From Ophiosphaerella korrae (lineage: Eukaryota; Ascomycota; Dothideomycetes; Pleosporales; Phaeosphaeriaceae), in the NCBI GenBank assembly GCA_028456385.1, contig JALNQF010000015.1, positions 248,001-312,000 on the forward strand: a stretch of DNA of 64,000 bases, read 5' to 3'. Positions 55,449 to 64,000 of the stretch are shown in pieces; the first letter of the stretch is position 1, and each line of letters opens with the position of its first letter. The notes below the pieces were generated by a model that was given only the letters and a program-made list of their open reading frames with translations, made no database searches and was not told where the DNA came from. The translations under genes and the position numbers were made by a program.

Positions 55449-55880
55449 ATGCACACCTATCTATATTACGTCATCTGCACACTGCTGGCCAGCTTTCTTG
55501 CAGCCGCCCAAACTACCAAAACAGTTGCTGTGATAGAAACCTACACGATTTCTGGTCTGGGCCCTACTACTACACACCCCGTGCGTCCAGTAAATCCCCA
55601 ACTGGCGTGCCCCAAGCCACAAGAGGCATGTATTATCGACGGCATTGCAATTTGGCCTGGCACCACAGCACCTGTGATCCCTCCGGTATCTAGGACAGCG
55701 AGAGACACCTTTTCTTCCAACACCATGCCATCATCGATAGGCGCCGCGAGTAGCACGGCAGTTGTGATTGTCCCGATACCTGGGCTGGAAAATGGGGCGT
55801 CTGCGGCCAACAAGTGCAACTCGGTTTCCCGCCAGACTGCCGTCGCCAAACGTGCCGTTGCCCACATCACCAAGCAATAG
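55449..55880 (+). CDS. small secreted protein candidate, unknown
   Basis: A single exon encodes 143 residues. A clear signal peptide (MHTYLYYVICTLLASFLAAA) is followed by a Thr/Pro/Ser-rich mature part with three Cys (LACPKPQEACII, NKCNS) and no further membrane helix. There is a KR pair near the end (VAKRAVAH). No family recognised. Small size, a signal peptide and low conservation are the usual profile of lineage-specific secreted proteins, but three Cys is few for a disulfide-stabilised effector. The gene may also be chance coding. Confidence 0.45.
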   Translation: MHTYLYYVICTLLASFLAAAQTTKTVAVIETYTISGLGPTTTHPVRPVNPQLACPKPQEACIIDGIAIWPGTTAPVIPPVSRTARDTFSSNTMPSSIGAASSTAVVIVPIPGLENGASAANKCNSVSRQTAVAKRAVAHITKQ

Positions 55881-56482
55881 CCCCAATATCTTCTGGCCTG
55901 CCGTTCAACAGCACTGGTGATCCACTAAGCATGCCCCCACCTATCCCCCAACATCGTCATCTCCGGGCAAAAAAAAAAAAAGTAAGTGGAAATGCTAAGC
56001 GTCCACACTGTCATCTTTATGGGGGAGGGGGATGGGGATGGGGGAATGTGCGGAGGCGATAATGTTGAGTTGGGTGAGGGTGAACGGGTACGCGTCGGAA
56101 GAACGGTGGAGGAATAAGGATCGGTTACCTGGATAGATAGTTTGCCATAGAGAATATGCATCACGCAAGTCAAGTCAAAGACATGTAGAGAACTTTGGAT
56201 GTGTCATGTGAACAACTTTCATTCACTCTCGCCGCTGCACCAAACCGCCACAGTCCACGAAGATACGCTCTAAAGCTAATAGAAGTTAAACACCAACAAA
56301 AATGCTCACAATCCGCCGCACAACATGTGTACAAGGCGCTAGGAGTTGGTTTTATATCAAAAAAATGACCCCAAATGCCGTAACCAACCGGAAACCGTCC
56401 TGTATACCTACAGAGAAGTTTTTGTTACGCCAGAAATGCAAATAGACCTTCATGACATACTCCACCTGACTACAGTAGTGCT
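55881..56482. other. convergent intergenic region, 602 bp
   Basis: Between the small secreted candidate and the GH128 gene. Holds an A14-15 run near 55970 and a G-rich tract at 56021-56044. Confidence 0.55.
56021..56044 (+). repeat. four-run G tract, G-quadruplex pattern
   Basis: Four G runs (5, 5, 4 and 5 G) are separated by A, AT and AT, fulfilling the G3+N1-7 quadruplex rule. It lies in the 3' region between two convergent genes. Confidence 0.8.
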
Positions 56483-57880
56483 TTAATAGCCGGCAGCGTA
56501 AACCTGACCAACGGCGCTGAGGCCACTGCCAGAGTTAAGCTGGTTCTCACCGCTTCCGACCATGAACCAGGAATAGCCTTGAACCTTGTCGGAAGCATCC
56601 ATGTAGGCCATGGCGTCCTTGAGGAAGCTAGCAGCTTGTTCCTGAGTAGCGGAGCCGGGGTTGAGGCCGAACTCGGTAACCCAGACAGGCTTATTATAGA
56701 TAGCAGCAGCCTTCTCGACTTGAGCCTTGAAGCGCTCAATGGTGCCGGCGTCGTAAATGTCATAGAAATGGATGTTGGTGGCGTGCAAAACGGCGTCAGG
56801 GCACGCGTCGTGGAAGCGGGAGAGCCAATCGAGCCCAAGGGGCGCTTGACCATTTGATATTGAAGGCCCGATAATGGTGATATCAGGGTGGGCACTGGCG
56901 ATGGGGTTCATGTATTCTTTCCAGGACCCGCAAGCCTGTGCAGGGGAGAGGTTGGCCTGTGTAGGATGGTCAGGCTCGTTGAAGCCCATTACGGCCTTAG
57001 AGCCCTTCTTGACAGCCTTCTCGACATTTGCGAGCCACTCCTCCTTGGTAGCCTTGGCGGGACTGTGGATCAGAGGGATGAAGGGTGCACCGATATCGTT
57101 GTTCTCGACCTGGCCCCAGTTGTAGCCAAAGCCGAACTTGCCGCCGAAGGACTTGCAAAGAGCGGCGTCGTTATAGGCGAGACCACGCTTAGAGCCAGTG
57201 TAAGTGTTGCCTGTGCCAGGGCTAGGAGCCTTGGAGGGAGCGGCAGAAGAGACGGCCGCAGCGGAGGAAGCAACGGGCTTCTCCGCGATGGAGGTAACCT
57301 TGTATTCCTCAGCCTTGGAGGAAGGAGCCTTAGGAGCCTCGGGTGTGGGTTGAGGTGCCTGGGGCTGCTGAGGAACCTTGGTGGTACGGACTTCCTCGAC
57401 CTTGGAGGTGACCTTGACAGTAGATGTGGTTGTAAGCTCGCCGACAGCAGCAGCAGCAGCAGCAGATGACTTAGGCAAATCAGCGCCCGCGCCCGGGGTG
57501 ACGGTTACTGTGACCTTCTCCGATGCTGTGACGGTAACTGTGGCGGGCCCACACTGGTTGCCAGCAGGAGAAGTAACAACATTCTCAATAACGGCCTTGT
57601 TCTCACTGGTGGGAGCAACAGGAGAAGGCTTGATGGTGACGGTCTTCATGATAGTGGTGGTAGAAGTGGTGGTGATGTCGATAGTCTTGTCACCCTCGGC
57701 GCCGGTTGGATATGCGGCGCGAGTGGTGTTGTAGCCACTCCAGCCGCCAGTAGGGTAGGGCTTTCCAGAACCGTGAGCGCCTGAAGGCTTCACACTATGG
57801 AACTTGCTGTGGCCACCATAGTGAGGAACGGCGGCGACGGCCGAAGCCAGGGCCAAAAGGCTAATCTTCATGGAAGGCAT
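56483..57880 (-). CDS. secreted GH128-type glycan hydrolase (Asl1-like)
   Basis: A single exon encodes 465 residues. A signal peptide (MKISLLALASAVAAVP; the ATG three codons upstream is also possible) leads into about 210 residues of Thr/Ser/Pro/Ala-rich linker, including TTTSTTTIMKTVTI and a poly-Ala run. The C-terminal catalytic domain follows: KRGLAYNDAALCKSF, FGFGYNWGQ, VMGFNEPDHPTQANL, HFYDIYDAGTIERF, and KPVWVTEFGL. The Glu residues in GFNEPD and WVTEFG are the expected acid/base and nucleophile of GH128 beta-1,3-glucanases. It probably acts on fungal cell-wall glucan and is wall-associated through the O-glycosylated linker. Confidence 0.92.
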   Translation of the reverse strand: MPSMKISLLALASAVAAVPHYGGHSKFHSVKPSGAHGSGKPYPTGGWSGYNTTRAAYPTGAEGDKTIDITTTSTTTIMKTVTIKPSPVAPTSENKAVIENVVTSPAGNQCGPATVTVTASEKVTVTVTPGAGADLPKSSAAAAAAVGELTTTSTVKVTSKVEEVRTTKVPQQPQAPQPTPEAPKAPSSKAEEYKVTSIAEKPVASSAAAVSSAAPSKAPSPGTGNTYTGSKRGLAYNDAALCKSFGGKFGFGYNWGQVENNDIGAPFIPLIHSPAKATKEEWLANVEKAVKKGSKAVMGFNEPDHPTQANLSPAQACGSWKEYMNPIASAHPDITIIGPSISNGQAPLGLDWLSRFHDACPDAVLHATNIHFYDIYDAGTIERFKAQVEKAAAIYNKPVWVTEFGLNPGSATQEQAASFLKDAMAYMDASDKVQGYSWFMVGSGENQLNSGSGLSAVGQVYAAGY

Positions 57881-59891
57881 GTCGATGGAGGGTTGATTTT
57901 ACAGTTGGGACAATGGTGCAAGTTTATGGACAGGTAAATGCAAATGCAAATGCAGCTTCTGGAGCGCGAGGTAACGGGCCGACCTGGGCTATAGCCTGTA
58001 AAGAATGTGGTGCCTCTAGGGACAAGGGAATGGACTGAGCAAAGGCTCAAAAGAAAGACTGCAACAGCACCTGGTATGACTGAGTGAAGGTGTCGGATCC
58101 ACGAGGGAACGGGGCCGGTGCAGTTAATAAAGGCCGGGGAATAAGGAAACCGCCAGACTAACCAGCTGCACCTAAATCTTAGAGCCTGGATGTCAGGATT
58201 GTCAGCGGGCATGGGTAGCATAGCGCACAAACTTTTTTTCAGACCCAGTTGCACCAAGATGCCGACAAAGGTGCAGCGGCGGTTAGCCAGATCAGGGGCA
58301 AGCGTCAGGCGCAATTGGAGGGCTAGGTGTATCAGCCACTTAGGACAAAGAAGGCTGACAGGGATGAAGCAAACGCCAGCCCAGACTGTCGTGGGCCTGA
58401 TGCTAAAAATGCCTGACAAAGCCAATGGAAGGCATTTGTTCTGAGGTTGCATGGCATGGCGGTTTCATCAGCAGCGCCACTCAGGAACACCCGCAGGGGT
58501 GCCAAAGATGAGAGTAAGCGACCTGCCGCTCCGATTGACGTTTCCTTCTCTTACAGCTGGAGCTTGTCTATCGATAGATGTCGACTTCATCCGGTCAGAC
58601 CGCTGTTGTTGGAGCCTGAATCGCCGGATTCGCCATTCAAGTGCCCAATCTGGCTGGCAGTACATATAGTACATGGTAGGTAATTAGGAACAAACTGTGA
58701 TTGTCCACGTCACACCAAGACGGGCGGGATCAGGACACAGGGTGGGTCACGGACTTTGGGGTGCTGGGGCTAGTCAATTAGATTCGCGATGCTCCCGCCC
58801 TCATTTCCGTGTCAGTGAATTTGCAGGCCATGTCATCTTGGTGAGATAAGAGGTGATGCTAGCGGACGCCTCGCTGTGGCAAGTTGCAAGACACGACAGG
58901 GCATGACGGCCTTTGCGCGCTATTTTGGAGGGCGCGCCGAGGCGGCACAAGCCTGTGAACAACGACTTGTTGACGACAAAGAGAGTCCTTGTTCTGTTCC
59001 TGTCTTGTCGCACTGCAGCGCAGTCGCGAGTATGACAATGAGACAATGCTCACACTTCATTTCCCCAAGTCACGAGCCGTCATTGCGCTCATCAAAGCCG
59101 CTCGTGTCGTCAAACACGCCCACTCCTCCACGTGGAAGCTCCGATGCCTGTCTTATTACAGCACAACATGATGCATTCCCAGCATACGTCACCAAGTCTC
59201 CATTTCTGTCTTGTTCCTCCATTGTCGGGCAGCAGTTGATGTCCTTGATGTCATGACAAGTCTCCACAAGTCGGCCGGGCCAATGTGGAAGATTTGCGCT
59301 CCAGGCCCGTCTCCCCATCATTCCTTCTTATTACTTCTCCACTCCATGTCCCTAACACTATCGATAAGACTTTTGCCAGTCGCTAGTCTACATATGTACC
59401 TCATGTACTGACTTACAACTTGCTTGGACATTTGATCCACCGCAAACTACCGTTCACTTGGCGTTTCCAACACCCGATGCAACACGCGTTCGCCAACTAT
59501 CGTGTTTCGAAACATTCAGAGTTGCCAACTTGACGCGCGTCTAACCACATCTCCCATATCCCCAACAAGCCCCAAGGACTTCGAAACACTGGCTGCAAGT
59601 TTATTTCAACTCCGAACATGCACTACTTGTATTGAACCAGGTTGATCTCATTGCACTTATGGTCCATATTTCGCCTTTTCCCCTACAAGATACAAAAAGT
59701 TGCTTCCGGCCCCCTGCCATTATGCGCCTGATAACTACCTACTAATAAACAGTTGAACCAACGCCTTTAGGATTCCCTAGATTAGAGCGTTAATGAACGC
59801 CCGGTGCTATGCACGCATGTCAATGATTCCCCCAAATATCGCCTCATGCTTGCCAGACGCCTATTGAAAGATTTACCCATATCGCCAGTCT
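57881..59891. other. intergenic, 2.0 kb
   Basis: Upstream region of the GH128 gene (minus) and 3' flank of cullin-3 (minus). Open frames are short and overlap on both strands (for example 194 aa minus at 57868-58452, with low-quality composition). No gene I can support. Confidence 0.5.
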
Positions 59892-62560
59892 CTATGCTAG
59901 ATATCGATACGAATCTAGCTTTGCGCCATCAATACGCTCAAGATATTCTCGCTCGATCAGCGATTCGATACGCTTCTTAATCATGTTGACTTCTGGTTTG
60001 AATTGCTGGACTAGCTGGCCCAGAGTTTCTGAAATGAGTTGTGTATGCGAAAGTTCCTTGCGCTGCCTGTCTCATTGTTAGTTGATATCAAGCACAGATC
60101 AGCAACGAATACATACTTCATGATTCGAACGACAGCAGCCTCTATGCAGAACTGCCGTGAATCGTCATTCTTCCTTTCCGTCTCTCGTCGCTCTCGGTCA
60201 CTTTCGACTTTGTTGCCGCCACTGACGACGCCAACCTTGATCTTAACAAACTTGCCATTGAAGCCCTCGTTGAATGAGAATCGATCACTTGGCTTGACAT
60301 CCTTCGACATTGGCTCTTTGACCAAAATACGCGTTTTCGGTGCTACGGCGAGTGATTGCAGATTTCTAATCAAGTCGCTATGTGGAATATTTGTTTGAGC
60401 CTGAATCTCCTCGTATGTAAGGTGTTGGTCTGCAGGCAGTTCGTTGAAGAGGAGAAGTATAACCATGCCGTATGTCGAGACGTTGAGATCGTGTCGACGC
60501 TCCTTGAAGGAGCCATCTTTTTGTGCCACCTTAGGAAAGACTGCCTTGATATCTGCAGATCCCATATTAGCAAGCCAGGTGAGCTGTCGGCCAGAGTGCT
60601 TTTGGCTGTAGAACTTTTCAAAGCCACGCTTGATCTTCTCTACCGCTGTAGGGAAGTTACACCGAGGTCGGGATTCTTCATCTTCCGCTATTGTACCACC
60701 CATTGTCTCCAGTGGCCAAGTCATGCTAGTGAGCACGTTGATTGCAAGCTCAATGCGCTTAGGCTCCTTCTCGCCAAGACCTTCAACATGTTTCTTGAAG
60801 CCGGCAGTGAGCTCTTCTGAAATGGTCATGTCTTTGAACATAGCCTCGAGTTTTAGTGTGAAATTGTTTCCTAGCTCAATCTTCATCTTTGAAATCATTT
60901 GCTTCTCCACCTCGTTGCTTATGGATTTGTTCATGAGTAGTCGCCGGCAGAGATGTTTCTTGTAGTAACGTTCGAATAAATCCTTGTCTTGAACATACCG
61001 GAGTAGGATGATGGCCTTCTCCAGTACGGCATCTACCTCCATTTCCGTTTTGCCCTTGATTCCTTTCTTCATGTTCTCGTCAATAAAAAGCGAGATGTAT
61101 TCAGATGACCGAGGAAACGTGGCCGAATTGATAAATTCGCCAAAGCTCTGGGTGATGGCCTGTTGCAATAAATGGTCAGACTCGAATGAGTCTTTCCAGA
61201 TTGTGTCGAATTTATCTTTAAGCAAGAGCACATCTTCTACCCATTTGATTGCCGCCATAGTCTGCTGGTTGAGGGTCTTGTCTTGCGCGGGGCCCTTGCC
61301 CTTGTCTGCGGAATCTGCTGCATGTGCCAATGGTGCCGTCTGTGATGCTGCGATAGCATCGTTATTGATATCGGTGCCCATGTCTACAATGCGCTTCTGG
61401 ATAGCCAGCTTAGTTTCAGTTTTCTTCTCGTCGACGCGCTTGTTTAGGTCGTAGATGAGATTGAGCTCCTGTAGTCTGTCGTTGTCAATCATGAATCGGA
61501 CGCCGCTCTCCATGTCGACCAGCTCGTGTATCCTATTCTTGATCAGTTCGTCCTCAACCACCTTTTGTATCTTGGGCCCAGTGCTCTCTAGCAAAGTCTG
61601 CTTGCAGCGCTCATCCTCCTCGTAAAGCCGTCGCCGTGCATGCTTGCAGTATGCGCCAGCGTCTGAATCTCTCAGGAGAAGCTCCGACTCCCTCCGGTAG
61701 AAGGATCGGCTTGATTCGAGATACTCTTTTTCAAAGGACGTATTGTACAGGCGCTGTTCTTCAGACTCAGTTTCGTCTTCGTAGAGGCCTTCCAACACCC
61801 AGACGCACGATTTGATGAGATGCTTGTCGATGACATCGCCGTCACGCTCCATCTGGATCTGGTCGAGGAAAACATGGTTCAACAGGGCGAGAACGGGTCG
61901 GGTGTCGGCGGGAGAGATGGGCGAGCGGAGGATCTGGTCGCGGAACAGAATCATGGCGGCAATATAGATGGATATGCGGCGGTGGTCAGTACAGTAGACA
62001 CGGTCCTGGCGCTGTTGCGTTAGCGATGCGCGGTTTGTTAGGCAGGTGGGCAGGGCCAGGCTTACCATATACATCAAGACGTCGGCCAGCATGCTCATGC
62101 ACACCTGGTGGTCGCCCCATGCTTGCTTCAGGCCTTTGAGGAACTTCTCGCCGGCGGTGCGCCGCTCGTTGGAGCTGGTGGCGGCTGCACCCTGGGCGTC
62201 GGCCACGAGATTTGGCGAGAGCAGCTGCTGGATGGAGGCTCGAACTTGGTTGGCCAGCCAGTCGCGCTCAAAGTCGTGGACCTTGTTGTACAGCTGCTCG
62301 CCTTTCTTCTTCAGCACAATGCGGTACGAGTAGCGGTAGAGCTCCTCATAGGACAGCTTGGACGCGTTCTTGGTGTGGATCTCGCGGAAGGCGGCCTCAA
62401 TGGTGGCCCACGTGTTCTCGAAGTCGACGTCGTCGCCGTGCATGCCCTGTACCACGTTTCCTGTCAGTCGCTCTGTGTCTACTGGGCTGCAAGATGCACC
62501 AGATGGCAGACGTACCCTGCGCGGCGGGCGGATGCGTGGTCGTCCGCGTCCTGCAATCAT
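59892..62560 (-). CDS. CUL3: cullin-3 ubiquitin ligase scaffold
   Basis: Four exons (62560-62516, 62446-62066, 62005-60117, 60066-59892) encode 829 residues. The N-terminus [15 protein letters not shown] then [20 protein letters not shown] is typical of fungal Cul3. Cullin repeats include [21 protein letters not shown] and [23 protein letters not shown]. The cullin-homology domain and the C-terminal winged helix follow. The Nedd8 site is VVRIMK (Lys 772), spliced to [11 protein letters not shown]. The protein ends DSYRYLA. It binds BTB-domain adaptors and RBX1. Introns 62447-62515 (69 nt) and 62006-62065 (60 nt) are in frame without stops, so only family comparison shows they must be removed. 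The third (60067-60116) is essential: without it the neddylation domain is lost. Confidence 0.95.
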
Positions 62561-62838
62561 GATGGTGTACGGTGTGGCCGGATGGGAGGAGGGCCAGGAG
62601 TCGGCCGAGTTGTGTGAAGCCGGAGCTGTGTGGTGATATCAAGTCGACTGGCAGTGATATCAAGTCGGCCGGCGGTGCAGGGAAGGCTGGCGTTGCGAGT
62701 TCGGTTCCAGTGGGGGTGGCTTGCCCGCACTCAGATAGCTCAGCCAACCCTGTGAGATGGCGAAGAGCAGTCTTCCTTCACCCTCACTCTTGGCCGCCAA
62801 CCACCTTCGCAGGCATATACATTCGCATACACACATCC

Positions 62839-63491
62839 ATGTATACGGCTGCATCGCCGATGCGAACCTCCGCCTCTCTGTTGCGCGCCCTTGCACGTGC
62901 TTCAGCGCCTCGTCACAGTCCAGCACGCACACAACGGCCCCTCCACACCCTGCGAACATCTGCGCGCTCCCGTCCTTCACCTCTCCTGCTACAGTCACGG
63001 CTGCCAGCCGCCATCCGCTTTGAGTCTAGCTCGTCCACCACTGCGCCAGAGTCACGGCTGGATCGCGACCAAGTCCCGTCCTACGAGCTCACTTTCACCT
63101 GCAATGTCTGTAAAACACGCTCCTCGCACCGCCTGTCCAAGCAGGGATACCACCATGGAACCATTCTGATCTCGTGCCCGGACTGCAAGAACCGGCACTT
63201 GATCAGTGACCATCTCAAGGCATGCAGCACCTCATCTACCCTGTGCAGAAAACATGTTGATTGGATTAGATATTCTCAGACAAGTCCGTAACAATAGAAG
63301 ACCTCATGAGAGATAAGGGCAGCCTTGTCAAAAAGGGCTCTCTCAGCTCAGACGGCGATGTCGAGTTTTGGGACGACGGCACTACCTCCTCCCGCTCGGC
63401 ACACTTCCATCCTGATTCCAAGCCCAAGGGCGACGAACGCTTTGTTGAGCAGCCAGCCTCGCAAAAAAACTCGTCGGATCGGGGCGAATAG
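62839..63491 (+). CDS. ZIM17: mitochondrial DNL zinc-finger protein, Hsp70 escort (ZIM17/TIM15)
   Basis: Two exons (62839-63219, 63270-63491) encode 200 residues. The first 70 or so are Arg/Ser-rich ([20 protein letters not shown]), a mitochondrial presequence. The DNL zinc finger follows: [41 protein letters not shown], with two CxxC pairs, then [18 protein letters not shown]. The family keeps mitochondrial Hsp70 soluble. The intron (63220-63269) starts with GC, not GT (CTCAAG|gcatgc ... gattag): the family sequence DHLK-IFSD leaves no GT choice. The start may also be ATG 62860. It is divergent from CUL3. Confidence 0.93.
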
Positions 63492-63921
63492 AATGGCTCG
63501 ACATAGCCAGCGATACCCTGTACAACACAGCCTGTACCAACAATTTGAAAATTAGCCATGCATTTGCCATTGACGGGTAGGTATTGTAAAGATTTCGACA
63601 TTACAGGTTATATGTCATTCAAGCCTGCCGCGTCAAACTAGAATATTAAACGTGTAAATAAAACAAAGCTTTATATAGATGCTTCAAGGTCAAATGGCTG
63701 CTACACTAATCAACCTTCTACACGCATCGCTTTGAGATTTACAACACACATTATAGTTCAGAGAAAGACCCAGATAGTGTGTGCTGGGGCCCTTTGACTG
63801 GTTGCGAGTGCTCTAATTTGAATACTTCATGTTTGAGCAGTGACTAAACGCGCTAATACTGTCATTGATTCAAGCATCTCACATACCAATCATTTGCCCT
63901 CGTCTACTCTAAATTATAGTA
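63492..63921. other. convergent intergenic region, 430 bp
   Basis: 3' flanks of ZIM17 and of the gene cut by the right edge. AT-rich; nothing else seen. Confidence 0.5.
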
Positions 63922-64000
63922 TTATTCCTTCACCCTCTCCGCCTCCAAAGTCTCCAGTACCCTCCTCGTAACCCTATCCCTCTCCTGCACATCAACCACT
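63922..64000 (-). CDS. 3' end of a truncated gene, product unknown
   Basis: On the minus strand a frame enters at the window edge and ends with TAA at 63922-63924, encoding about 25 charged, helical residues (VTRRVLETLEAERVKE). It reads as coding but is too short to identify. Confidence 0.5.
   Translation of the reverse strand, partial: VVDVQERDRVTRRVLETLEAERVKE

Noticed and set aside
57868..58452. 194-aa minus-strand open frame upstream of the GH128 gene
   Set aside because: Composition and lack of any domain suggest a chance frame; it overlaps the GH128 start and promoter.
1..64000. CRISPR arrays, prokaryotic operons, rRNA genes
   Set aside because: No regularly spaced direct repeats or rRNA-like sequence; spliced eukaryotic genes throughout.

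Overview
The window is eukaryotic chromosomal DNA from a filamentous ascomycete. Most genes carry short introns of 46-110 nt with GT-AG borders. The gene set is fungal: ApsA-type PH-domain cortical protein, GH128 and GH5_7 glycanases, a DIT1/DIT2 pair, a fungal metallothionein. There is a transposon block with C-to-T (CA to TA) stop codons typical of repeat-induced point mutation (RIP). A Dothideomycete, perhaps Pleosporales, is my best guess; no rRNA, tRNA or other taxonomic marker was seen to confirm it.

Layout. 0-25 kb is mostly housekeeping: TM9 nonaspanin, ApsA/Num1-like nuclear-positioning protein, CNS1/TTC4 co-chaperone, F-box-like protein, mitochondrial SHMT, RPB5, PPM1 leucine carboxyl methyltransferase, MAD1, a secretory single-pass membrane protein and a DsbA-like oxidoreductase. 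26.2-27.8 kb is a secreted GH5 mannanase-type enzyme. 27.8-33.2 kb is an AT-rich, RIP-degraded block without intact genes. It holds a MITE-like element, an unidentified ruined gene, and a TIR element that carries a ruined piece of a Polo-like kinase gene.

33.2-46.3 kb is the most interesting part. A DTR1-like MFS transporter, a DIT2/CYP56-like P450, a DIT1-like isocyanide synthase (with an unusual repetitive tail) and a secreted DJ-1/PfpI protein with isonitrile-hydratase-type residues lie together. They are followed at once by a CTR copper importer and an 8-cysteine metallothionein. I read the first four as a dityrosine/isonitrile pathway: the synthase makes a tyrosine-derived isonitrile or N-formyl product, the P450 oxidatively couples it, the transporter exports it, and the DJ-1 protein may hydrate it outside the cell. 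Isocyanides bind copper, so the copper genes next door may not be chance, but that is inference.

47-64 kb returns to core genes: PMR1-type Ca/Mn ATPase, RAD21 cohesin, SUA5, a small secreted candidate, a GH128 glucanase-like protein, cullin-3 and ZIM17 (with a GC-AG intron). Both window edges cut genes. Intron borders were placed by hand from splice signals and family alignment from memory. Every spliced model given sums to a multiple of three.
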